A DNA stretch of 64,000 bases, taken from contig NC_064212.1 of assembly GCF_023101765.2 (NCBI RefSeq), positions 13,330,001-13,394,000 on the forward strand, read 5' to 3'. Shown piece by piece: positions 50,805-61,710 of the stretch. The notes under the pieces are model-generated. The model did not search any database. It was given only the letters and a program-made list of their open reading frames with translations, and was not told where the DNA came from. Each line of letters begins with the position of its first letter. Position 1 is the stretch's first letter. The DNA comes from Spodoptera frugiperda (Eukaryota > Arthropoda > Insecta > Lepidoptera > Noctuidae). A program made the translations under genes and the position numbers.

Positions 50805-51170
50805 GGCGATTATAACTTGAGTTAATAAGTCGTAAGTTCTGTTAGAGCATTAGCTCTATGGAGAAGTATGGCACAAAGCGGTGAATGAGCACAGACGAGG
50901 AGGTGATTGTGTCACGTCGGAGACGGACGATAGACTGGCGAGTCAGTATCGGGGCCTTGTGGGTATCGGAGTGCGGGGGGTGGGGTTTCTGGGCGGCGTG
51001 TGGCGGGCCAATGAGAGGCCGGCGAGTACAGCCTGCGCCCCTCCTCTGGCGCTATGTCTGTCTCGCTCTGTCACACAATGGGTGTGTGTCTCTCTCTGTC
51101 GCAACAATAGAGCGGCGTGCCGTGGCGCGGAACAGGCGTGCAGCTGTTCGGAGCCATGTCAGCGACTGAA
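50805..51170 (-). promoter_or_regulatory. CpG-rich 5' region and probable promoter of the Sox gene
   Basis: This block directly upstream of the Sox start codon is much richer in G+C and CpG than the flanking DNA. It contains a CCAAT box (51008-51012), a CACAATGG SOX site (51074-51081) and an AACAATAG SOX site (51103-51110), with a CT/GT-rich stretch between the two SOX sites. No clear TATA box or initiator could be picked. Forward-strand open frames here (50881-51192) look like by-products of the base composition. The transcription start is not resolved. Confidence 0.55.
51074..51110. promoter_or_regulatory. Paired consensus SOX binding sites
   Basis: CACAATGG (51074-51081) and AACAATAG (51103-51110) both match the known SOX consensus and are 29 bp apart, about 270-300 bp upstream of the Sox start codon. 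They could mediate auto- or cross-regulation by SoxB proteins. Binding is inferred only. Confidence 0.45.
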
Positions 51171-52221
51171 TGCGGCTCAATGCATGATGTAACTGTAGTA
51201 ACAGAATACTTTACACACTTGTATTGTGGAATTTGGTTGTGTACCAAATAAATGGTTGATATAAATAGACCACGAGTGATCGTTTGAATGTCACCTTTTT
51301 GTGTGAAAATTCGACATATTTGTAGTAATAAAACGTTGAATGAGCTTTGAAGGATAAGCGATTAAATATTTTTTACAGGTTAGTAAGCGAGTGGAGCGGA
51401 CATTGGTTTACAATCGTAGCGTAGTAATCCAAGTATCATAGCGATGTTTGGATGTAATCTTTTGATGATGTCAGCTGTAGGAAACCTTAACTTATAAATA
51501 AGTAAGGAGTATGTTAGTACAGTAAGTAATAATGATTTATTACTTAGAAACTACAATGGACCTTTTGGGACTATGGTCATAGTACTTAGAGGTACGTAAA
51601 ATTTTTTCAAACGTGTTTCGTGCCTACAATGCCGTTTTGTCATAATTGGCCGACTAAAATAGGGTTACAAGTACGGAAGGATTAAGGAACATGTTTCGGT
51701 ACATATTTTAACTGGAGACAGACAAACAGACAAGAACACGTGGATGTATATTGAGAATGTAAGTATCTTGGTACTATACGATGAATTTATAATTCAAGGC
51801 TCAAAATAAATACTTTCCGATACCGTATAATAATGCACCGTATTAGATAGTGTTGCTAATAGGTACAACAAGGAAATAAAATTCTCTTCATTTTAATATT
51901 TACCTAAGTAAAAACTTTAATGTATTAAAATGAAAAAAAAAATGGACAATGTTTTTTTTTGTTCGACTTGGCGCAAAGCTCTACCGAGCCCTATACAGAA
52001 AAAATAAAATGAACACAGAAAAATAGCCAATCTAAATAGATTGGCTATTAGAGACAAATGTTTCTAAAGGGGTAGGTACGCAGAACTAACTTTTTCCCTT
52101 TTCCTTCAAATCTCTTGGTGTCTATTTAAAGTAGGGACTATAAAATATGTATTAAAATACCTACCTATGCGTAAGCACATATACATATTATGTAGTTTTT
52201 TTTTTAATTGTATAGGTATAC
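51171..52221. other. Distal upstream region of the Sox gene
   Basis: AT-rich with no gene. It contains the palindrome at 52022-52049. Confidence 0.5.
52022..52049. repeat. 28-bp perfect palindrome
   Basis: aatagccaatcta, two bases, then tagattggctatt: 13-bp arms with no mismatch and a CCAAT box on each strand. It lies about 1.2 kb upstream of the Sox start. Confidence 0.85.
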
Positions 52222-52372
52222 AATTTTTTTAACGGGGGAAAATCCCATGTTTCTCCATCCTTGGGAGATCGAGAGAGTGTCAAACTCTTCCTGACTAAAA
52301 CCACCCCGTTCCTACTCCTACTTTTCTAACCGGGGCCCCGGTAAGCCCGCTAGGTAGTCCGCAGCTCCCCTA
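52222..52372 (-). mobile_element. Interspersed repeat B, reverse
   Basis: ttttaacgggggaaaatccc, accccgttcctactcctact and ctaggtagtccgcagctccc match the family in reverse. It lies about 1.4 kb upstream of the Sox start. Confidence 0.75.
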
Positions 52373-54256
52373 TACAATAGGTACAGGTATTGCGCAAAGC
52401 TTTATCAATTTGACCTTGATCGTGATTGTATGTTTGTTGAGCGTAGATAGTAGGTATCTACTGCTGTATGTGTGGATTGTGTTGATACATCGTAGGTACT
52501 TGTTATGTTTGTTTGTGTGTGTGCATTGTAGTTGTATGGAGAAGTATAAACAGGGTAGGGATATATGTACAAGTGTATCGATTTTAGAGCAAAAGATAAC
52601 TGATAATAAGGTAGGTATGCAAGATGCAAGCACGTGCTTTAAAAATCAATTTAAGTTTAGTGAAAGATAATTGGATACGATTCGAAGAACTGAAAATCAG
52701 GAGCAGAGGTGTAATAATGAAAATGTCTACCTACCTATGCGTCTAATACTGAATTGAAATATTGTGATGATGAAAAGACTAACAACCGCACTCAGACATT
52801 TAATGATTACTTGAACTATTTCTTAGTAAATATTTTGTTCCGAAAACAATTACTAAGGACTGTGTTAACTAATCCTTAAATCTAAGTGCGGCGGTCACTC
52901 GTAAGTGACTTAAGATTGAAAAAGAAGGATCCTCCAAACCGACACAGTCACACAGACCGATACAGTTGTATTCAAATTTTTATTCGTGCTGTAAGACACG
53001 CCACGCCATCTATTGAATTTATCGTCAAACTATTTTTCGTATGTAGATCGCCACACAACACGGTCGTTGATTTCCAAAATCCTAAATAGAATTTTATCCG
53101 AAATTTTATATACAACTAGAGATCGCATCAATACATAGCAGTAACTAAGGATTGTAAACTCAACAATAATCAACAAAAAGTCCGACAACTACTAAGTATT
53201 TAACGCTAATATGGATATTATTACTTAAAATAGGTGTCTAAAAAAATTATTAATTGTGGGAGAGTCATGCTTCGGCACGAATGGGCTGGCATGACCGCAG
53301 TGATACCACGGCCTCACAGAAAACCGACGTGAAACACGTTGCGTTGTGTGAGTGAGATTACGAGGAGTCCAATTACCCCCATTCCCAATCCTCGATCCCC
53401 CTTAAATTCCTAATCCCGTACTTGTAACGATTGTTTTAAGTGTCAATAGGTACCTACTTACAGTTGAAAGTAATGTTTTATTATGTCACAACACATGAAC
53501 AATAGGCTAACCTTTTACAAGCCTAACTCTAAATCGATTCTTCATAAGATAGTCGTAAAATGATCGTTTCTCGGATCGAATCGGACACGTTTTGTTCTAT
53601 TGTCTCATAGGAATGGTCGACCACACTATAACTTCCAATAACTAGGATTAAGCTCGTAAACACATTCACAAATCATAAAATAACTTTTTCATTATCAACC
53701 TGTATATAGTTTTAACGACCTAACTCTCTATTGTAGTACACAAATTTCGACTTTATGACGTGGAGGATAAAGTTGAATATTGAGTAAGATAGTAATCGCA
53801 AGTACAGGCTGGTCTTTTGTTTTATCGAAGATCTCAAAAGTACTTCTTAGAAATCTTTGATAATAAAATAATAACAAGCTTTGAATGTGAGTAATTTCTA
53901 TATTTTATAGACGAAACTTTAGTTTGTTCACGTATTGTCCATACTTTACGACCTATTAAAGTTTTCGTAATCCGACTTTAATTGTAAAACGAAATGGCTA
54001 ATGGAAATTAATAATTTCCTTTTAAAGACAAACAGTTACTTAGCTTTTACTGCCGTAAAGACATTTTGATCAAAATAAACATTATGAGGTACCAATAATA
54101 ATATTATTATTAAATAAGCAAGTAATATAATATTTATTTATTTAATATAAACATTGTAAAATCTAATGAGAGTACCTATCTAATTAACAGTTTCTTAAGT
54201 TTTGCAGTGTCGTAAGACTTAGGACATAAAAGTTTAAAGGTTAAAATTACCTATAT
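52373..54256. other. Intergenic apart from SINE-like repeat A at 53257
   Basis: No gene. The overlapping frames near 52370-52670 on both strands show no motif. Confidence 0.5.
53257..53430 (+). mobile_element. SINE-like repeat A, 5' part
   Basis: gagagtcatgcttcggcacg, gacgtgaaacacgttgcg and a C-rich cccattcccaatcctcg tract are present. The copy breaks off after cttgtaacg. Confidence 0.78.
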
Positions 54257-54430
54257 ACTCACTCTATAAGTACATAAAAAGAAAAAAGTTGTTTAACCGA
54301 AGTACTCTTAAGACTTCTCTGTGTAGAAACATCTCCACTTCGTATAGAAACATCAACATAATGATACTACCAACGCCATCTATCAATACCACACGTAAAC
54401 TATGCATGGTGGCCTAATACTCGTACGTGA
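54257..54430 (+). repeat. 174-bp direct repeat, left of the LINE fragment
   Basis: It starts actcactctataag and ends ctcgtacgtga. The same 174 bp recurs at 55046-55219 with about 2 mismatches (T for A at two places in the A-rich part). It immediately abuts the LINE fragment. Confidence 0.92.
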
Positions 54431-55045
54431 ACCAATTCCAGTACCTGGGCTCCATGGTAACGAATAAGGGAAACAGCGAGCCGGAGATAAGAAGACGCAT
54501 TGGCATGGCCAAATCAGCAATGACAGAACTAAACAAAGTCTGGAGAGACAGAAACATAACAAATCGAACCAAAGTACACCTCGTTCGCACTCTTGTCTTT
54601 CCCATTGCCCTCTACGGTGTCGAGACGTGGACAATCAAGGCGGCTGACAGAAAGAGAATCGTTTGAAATGTGGTGTTGGCGACGCATGCTGAGAATACCA
54701 TGGACAGCCCACCGTACAAACGTCTCGATACTAAAACAGCTGAAGCTGGAGAAGACACAGCGTCTGTCTGCGACCTGCCTGCGACGCATAATGCAATACT
54801 TTGGCCACGTTGCACGCAGGGATGGTAACAACCTAGAGCGTCTGATAGTAACGGGGAAGGTGGAGGGAAAAAGGCCTAGAGGAAGAAGCCCCAATCGGTG
54901 GTCAGACCAAATCTCCAAACAGCTTGAGATGCCTATCAGCGCTGCTCTTCACCAAGCAACGGAACGCAACCGATGGAGGCAGCTGGTCGAAGAAATCAAA
55001 CGGAGTCACGATCCTCAGCAGTGAGGGAATCGACTACAGAGAGAG
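54431..55045 (+). pseudogene. 5'-truncated RTE-clade LINE, reverse transcriptase C-terminal region
   Basis: An initial frame (to about 54660) contains FQYLGSMVTNKG, RRRIGMAKSAM and YGVETWTIKAADRKR. A second frame continues with FEMWCWRRMLRIPWTAHRTN, YFGHVARRDG, RPRGRSPNRWSDQI and RNRWRQLVEEI up to TGA at about 55022-55024. These are the post-catalytic motifs of RTE/BovB-type LINE reverse transcriptases. A frameshift of about 2 bp at 54660 separates the frames, so the copy is dead. The endonuclease and RT catalytic core are missing. A short 3' UTR ends at 55045, directly before the right 174-bp direct repeat. The RTE assignment comes from motif memory. Confidence 0.88.
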
Positions 55046-55219
55046 ACTCACTCTATAAGTACATTAAAAGAAAAATGTTGTTTAACCGAAGTACTCTTAA
55101 GACTTCTCTGTGTAGAAACATCTCCACTTCGTATAGAAACATCAACATAATGATACTACCAACGCCATCTATCAATACCACACGTAAACTATGCATGGTG
55201 GCCTAATACTCGTACGTGA
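55046..55219 (+). repeat. 174-bp direct repeat, right of the LINE fragment
   Basis: Near-identical copy of 54257-54430, directly following the LINE 3' end. Best read as a very long target-site duplication, though other origins are possible. Confidence 0.92.
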
Positions 55220-57373
55220 GATATTTTGGTGGTATTATAGTAAATAGAGGATTATTTTTAAATATTTAGCATTAAAATTATTAACTATTACAATGTCGCA
55301 TTCACATTTTCTATAAAAAAATACTTAAAAAAACGCAATTAAAAATGTGAGCAGGTAATTCAGGCGTGTGCCGTTTCTAGTTAAAGAAATAAAAAAATTA
55401 AATCATAAACAAACACTATTAAGTGAACAATAAAACAAAATCGAATCTTGTTTTATTTCTTTATTGCGTAACAAAACATAGTAATATAACAAACACGGTA
55501 CTAAAGCAATTAAACAAAATAAATTGTCAGACACTTTTACGCAGTGCCCGTTCCGACTGCGCTCGGGTGCCGGGATGCGAGCTACTTAGATGTATAATAC
55601 AAACCGACTTTTTAGGTTTTTTCTGTCATACAAACCTTGTCAAAGCAAAAATTGTGCAATTGTGTACAGTCGTTACGAAGTATGCAACCTACATCCATAC
55701 ATACATACATTTCAACGTTTCATATATTATGTAGTTAACATTAAAAAAATACATTGCACTTTACTTAAATGAGTAGATAAACAAATAAAGTCCTTTATAG
55801 ACGCCGATACTTTTTTAAACTTCTATTTTAGAGCGCCCGATGACACCAAAGTCATGTTTGATTACTGGTTAAGCGGATTAATTATAAGCGACATTGGTCG
55901 AAGTCAATTGCCTATAAGTTAAACCGGGTTATCAAATTGACTTGCAAGTAACAAATATGTAATACATAGCATCGCATCAGCCTCGTGCAATGATACGGTA
56001 TCTCGATGTCAAAATAATCATGGCATAACTGTCACAAAATCCTATTGACCTGACTGAAAAAAAAGTTTTAGGTGTCCCAAAATCCTAGTTTTAGGTGTCC
56101 ACCTAAAACTATTTTTTATATGTAACGAAACCGCCAAAATTTACCACACTCTCTGCAAATCCTGTAAACAGGATCTACAATAGATACAACTTGATGGCTA
56201 TGATTACTACCTAATGATATTACGCTATTACCAATGAGACAATCGTATCATATACTAAATATCTTAAGGTCTCTCAAGTAAAAGCTGTTAATGACCAACA
56301 CCAAAAACAAACCTCGACAAAACATCCGTCGAAAAACTACATCGTAGCCAAAAAACAAACACGTATGATGTAACATTTCATAAGAAATATGTCACACGTC
56401 ACAACTAACATCCATAAACTTCCCCCAACTACCGCGAGCACATAGACATCACATCATTAATTAAAAACGTCAACAAGCTTAATACATAACCTGATATAAA
56501 AATATCACACAAAGGAACATCGCACCTAATTACTTATTTCTCAACACCGCAACAATACTCCCGCCTGCAGACATGACCTGGATATCATCATCTCTTTCCA
56601 ACCCCTGAAAAAAGAACGAGAGGAAAATATTAGCTAGTTAGTCTTCGAATGCCGTTGAGCTTCGAATAGTGACAAAAGCGGGGTGAGCACAATATAGGCT
56701 TTAAGCCTATTCGCCCCATCTTCCTATTTTAATTTACGCAAATTTCCCATGACACTTCACCCGACATACCATTATGGTTTGTTTTTTTAAAGGACGGGTT
56801 CAACAAACGTCGGTTAGTTAGTATTAAACTTGGTTTAACACACACATTTATTTCCTTTAAACATTAGGGCTTCTTAACAGCACTTTAATACATTTTTCAT
56901 TCCAGAAATACATTATCTCACCCATCACAAGATTTCATAACAAGAAAGTCTCTACAAAACAAAAGATATAAATGAACACTCATTGTAATTTAACTCGATA
57001 CGAACAAAGCACTTTCTATTTAATGATCGATCTATCCAAAGGAATCAGCTATAAAACAATAATTCATGAGGTAAAGAGAAATTAAGTTAAATTCTCCGTT
57101 ATTCGTCAAGTCTGTCTTTGTTACAACGTCATTGTAGCTTTCTACACTAAACCTCTTGAACAATAAGAAATAATGCCGTTATCTGATAATACTTTCATAA
57201 TACGTAGTAAACATTTCACAATAAAGACTTTATAAGATACAAGTTTAAAGTTTATATGAACTGCTATTTGATAGAAATAACTTTTCATTATATAATATCT
57301 TCCTTATCGTTGGTCCAGCATTCTATGTCGTGAAGGAATATACAAATAAAATTTGCACATACATAACACTTAA
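55220..57373. other. Intergenic
   Basis: No gene recognised. A small CpG-rich patch at about 55545-55585 sits in AT-rich DNA. Confidence 0.5.
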
Positions 57374-57636
57374 ATACTGCCTAGTTGGTCGACTTCTGGA
57401 TAAGGAGTCTCGAGTTCGATTCCTGGGTCGGGCAAAATATTACTGAGCTGTATCGGTTTTTCGAAAATCTCCCAGTAGTAGCACGGAGTCTGGAATTGTG
57501 TCCAGGATATGACAATAGGCTCACCAGTCACCCCCTATTACATGGGACTTATAACACAAATGGTGAATGGTGATGGCATTACGTGCCGTAATATGCACCT
57601 CTGCCTACCCCTTCGGGGATAAAAGGCGTGACGTTA
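57374..57636 (+). mobile_element. tRNA-derived SINE C, near full length
   Basis: atactgcctagttggtcgac, gagttcgattcctgggtcgg (B box), tatcggtttttcgaaaatct and ggggataaaaggcgtgacgt match the 20582 copy. The A box is partly lost. Confidence 0.83.
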
Positions 57637-57779
57637 CAGAATACTTATTCAGTCACTAAGTTATTGTTTCATAAACAAATTAGAACTAGCAACTACTAAC
57701 CACACCACACATAACCTCAGTCCAAAAAATTCAAATATACCGAACATTAAACTGCCAAATCCTAAACTCCGATTAGCAC

Positions 57780-57970
57780 AGTGCAAGCAGGCCTTCCTGC
57801 ATCCTATATCCTATACGTTACTTTTGCAGAATCTATTATCTTGCACCAAGAATGCGCTCGGTTAATGACCTCCCAATGATAATGGTCCATTGTCGGGCTT
57901 CGCGCAGGCAATCTTCATAGTGCTACCATTGTCGCAACGAAAATTCATTTATAGATAGGTTTTTTAATAA
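57780..57970. promoter_or_regulatory. Candidate enhancer with two CCATTGT sites
   Basis: CCATTGTC at 57887-57894 and CCATTGTCGC at 57926-57935 are exact SOX-core matches 39 bp apart in a unique GC-richer block about 7 kb upstream of the Sox start. Activity is inferred only. Confidence 0.3.
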
Positions 57971-58335
57971 ACTAATGAACGGTGCTCGCGATTTTTTTTT
58001 ATTTTGATTAGTAACTGTTCGTGTGTGCATGCATGGGTTGTTTCGTGTTTTCGCAGATGATGTCTAGAAAGGGGTGTGATTTGTTTGTGTTTAGTGTTGA
58101 TGTTATACTAGAGACGTACTTTAAGGATTGATATTTTATCTGTAGTTTGTAGTTAATTATTTAAATCATCTTTTTTATGGGAAAAAAGATTGAGTCATGT
58201 ACGCTTACTACTTATTTGTACTAAAATCTTCTAAAATAATATAACGATAGGAAACTATATACCTTATCAACAACGTTTCAACCGTCCTTAAGGCTTTATA
58301 GCTAAGCTGTAAAACTATGTGATCGTTTCAACTGA

Positions 58336-58620
58336 TATTAGCTAAGTATGTACCTGTGCTACGAAGAAGCGCCGCCGCAAAGTAGCTGTGCGGGCAAGAA
58401 GCGGATCTAGTATACGATTTATCGATAGAAGGAAGCCATCCATAACACACACCCATAGCACGCATCTTTCCATACTAAAAACATAGTTTTTCTGAATCCG
58501 TTTCCATCAGTGCTAAACTATGTGCGCTAATAAATAATATATGATGAGGTAGAACCAAACTCATTCACAACAACATAGCATAGCACATCTCTGGTGGAAA
58601 AGCATCATAAGATCCACCGT
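58336..58620. mobile_element. MITE family I
   Basis: acctgtgctacgaagaagcg, tagcacgcatctttccatac, aaaaacatagtttttctgaa and atctctggtggaaaagcatc share modules with 16797-16955. Confidence 0.5.
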
Positions 58621-61140
58621 AATAGATAAACATTTATCCACGTGGCTTGTCGTGTGCTATATTATCATTACAATCATTTAAATATCATTTATATAAAAAA
58701 AACCTTTCAGCACACACTGAAACGTAATTCAACTTATAACAAGTACAGCATGAGAAATAAACAACATGTAAAATAATATTATTTGTCAACTCAGTCGCGT
58801 GTACCAACGATAATCATGGCGGCCATAAAACTCAAATAAAGATACATCTCAATGTATCTACAACAATGACTTGTAAAGAGTGCACATTATCAAACAAATG
58901 ATGGACAAACAAAGTCATTTTGAAACCAATAAACGCCGACAAACGACAAACAAGCGAACAAGTGACAAAACAAAATGTCTTCATAACCGCAATAAACATT
59001 TCTGTTTTTCGAAAAACACGTAACGGTTTGCGAAAAAAAAACGAATATAGTTTTTTTTTTTTTGTTTCGAAGCCGTTAAAGATGAATTCTGTCATAAAAC
59101 ATACTATTGTTAGTTTATATGTATACAAGACAAAGTATTCTGTCAAATGTCAAAACAATGAGCAACCGTTTCGCGTTATTCTTGAGGCGGGCAACGTAAA
59201 GGGACACCGTTCGATTCCCGGAACGTTCATTGTGATAGTATCTGTTATAATAACTGCATAATTTCTGTTTTCGAAGTAAATTAGTCGATTCGTTCCAGAG
59301 GTTATGTCAATAAGTAGAAGGGACTAGTAGGGTCGCAATTTGTATTGTTTCTTGCAAACATACAAGTTTTGCTTTCGGCTTCGTTTGTGAAATTAAAGCT
59401 TGACGACACCATTATTGGTTCATTGAAATGCAACAATGCTGCAATGGCGAAGAATTATGCGTTTAATGCTTCCATAAACAAATCTATTATAAGTTTCTTT
59501 GTAGTAACGGTATTACGTAATTATTTAGGTTTTAACGTATTTCACTTGGTTTTGGCTTTTACTAATGTGTTTTTCATGGTAAAAGCAATCTTCACTTTCA
59601 CTTTCTTGGTAAATGTAATCTTATTGAATACTATTGACATCTAGGGATATAAATCAATCTGCTGTACTCATTAAATGTCTCTGAGTATAACTTAGTAATG
59701 ATTTTGTTCTGAAAACAATGCTAAGTAACCATTAGTATGTAAAAAAGGAATAATTATGCACTAGGTAAGAGTAAAATTAAAACTAAAATTAAAATGTTAA
59801 CATGACATCACCTTAAACGAAACAAGTCTTACGTCCACATCTACATATTTCCTACAACTTAGAAAATGCTCCGAAAAATAAATTAGACTTAATTAAAAAA
59901 AGAAACTTAGAAAAAATTCTACACACGTCTGCTACGAGTAACTATCGAAGTTACATCTCTTTGGAAACTCCGCCATTTTTGCGCGACACAACTTTCTAAT
60001 TAACTCAAGAAGACAATAGAAAATGCGACACATACACACAGAGAGACTGAGGGTGTCGACAACTCTTAACATATTATACAACTATTCCCACAACCGATTC
60101 TAAACTTTATCCCATAAAACATAAAGTTCAAATTCGTATACCTTCTTCAAAGTCTAGGGATGTCGCTCAAGAGAATTCGTCAAACAAAATTTAACTCTAA
60201 GATATTAAAACAAAGTTAACGTCAGTGTGTAGAGATATCAAAGTTGGCTAGGGTTGCCAACAAGTTCATTATGCACTTAGACAATTAGTGTACGCCGGCG
60301 GGCGACTGTGGCAGCCCTGAGCCCTTCCGGTGTCGCGCCTTGCTCATAGCTCGGCTGTTGGTTAATAATACTTCACTCATTAGGGAGTGAAATAAGGGAA
60401 CCTTCTTTGAACTCAGCTTCAAGTGGACACCGTCGAAATGCGAAATCGGAAACTTAACACGAATTTGAATTAGCAGTTAGGGGAGTGAATAACTGGTCAC
60501 CTTTTTTAATTAAAAATGTTTAAAAGTAGTTTAAAAGTAGATCTGTGGTAATTGGACTTTTGGTAGTGCTACGAAATTCGTTTAAGACATACTAAGATAA
60601 AAGACGTGCAGTAATGAAAAAGTAAAAGGATTTTTTTCTACGTTTTATGGACATTAATGATCTTGGTTTAGACGTTTAATCTCTCTTGCTCACTTAATGA
60701 TGTGAATTTGTAGATTATATTCTAGTTACTACTAGAAATATGGTGGGAAAATACTTCAACATAATCCACCAATATCTGCTAATAAGTGATTACGATGTCA
60801 AAATTATTCCGTTACCAACACATTATTGCTTCAAGTGACTATAGCCGCAGCTGTAACATAATTCTACAACGAGATACCGTAAAGCAAACTACAAAATTAT
60901 ACCCAAATCATACAAACAGAAACATTTCCATACTAAAGGGAGATAGCATTCCAAAATCCATCTCATAACATTAATGCAAATTCGAAATATCACTTCGTAA
61001 CTCGAAATTATCTAATACGTATACAAACAAATTGAAATTCTAACACGTTGCGCTTAGAAATGTGGTCAAATACACGGTGGATGGACGTCGGACCGCCGCG
61101 TGTATCTATCGAGGCGAAATCCGAATGTAACCGGTCTAAA

Positions 61141-61180
61141 ATCCGCCGAAATCCGGCCGTATCCGCCGGGATCCGGTTCG
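61141..61180. repeat. Four tandem 10-bp ATCCG units
   Basis: atccgccgaa, atccggccgt, atccgccggg and atccggttcg follow each other in exact 10-bp register. The hAT ends at 3172 and 9845 also have ATCCGGCCGG-type units every 10 bp, but here no terminal inverted repeat is visible. Confidence 0.8.
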
Positions 61181-61657
61181 GGCCAGAATCCGGTTAGTGG
61201 ATCAACATCGCGGAAGCTTTGTAGTGGACAAGTGGACGTATGAATGTGGTCAGAGTTTAGTTTCGGATATATTGGGGATTTTGGCGTGTCACAAACATTT
61301 GCCAGTAACTAATTAAAACGCTGGTAGCCAATCCAATAATATTAGCTGTGCCGTTTATTAGTGGAAACTAGTTACTAGAACTGTTCCAGATTGGTTTATC
61401 CAATGTAAGTGTATTTTCGCTAATTACCTACGAACCATATTATCATCTGTTAATTTGAATATTATTAAATGTTTTGCTAGTTGCTGCAATTGCATAGGCG
61501 GAATATTCTACTACTAATTATGTAATTAGGACTAGTGTTTCTTCATGTTTCTTTTTGATATTCTCAATCAAGACATTATTTAAAAACAACAACGTTCGAC
61601 CTGTCTTAAAAAAATCGATCAATCAATCGATGAGGCTCAGTTGGGCTGATGGCTTAT

Positions 61658-61710
61658 CTGGAGCTGCGGGTGTACCAGGGCTTCGGCTGCTCGAAAAGCA
61701 AGAGTAAGAT
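61658..61710 (+). mobile_element. Interspersed repeat B, truncated
   Basis: tggagctgcgggtgtaccag and gctcgaaaagcaagagtaag match only the first third of repeat B. Confidence 0.6.

Larger units (their letters stand above)
57971..61657. other. Intergenic
   Basis: Besides MITE I (58336-58620) and the ATCCG array (61141-61180) no feature is recognised. The 113- and 99-residue frames at 58920-59261 and 59345-59644 have no motif. Confidence 0.45.

Noticed and set aside
50881..51192. Two overlapping forward frames in the Sox promoter region
   Set aside because: They result from CpG-rich composition; low-complexity Arg/Ala/Cys-rich products without motifs.
59200..59225. Possible tRNA T-arm (cgttcgattcccgg)
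   Set aside because: The stem does not pair properly and no other arms are present.
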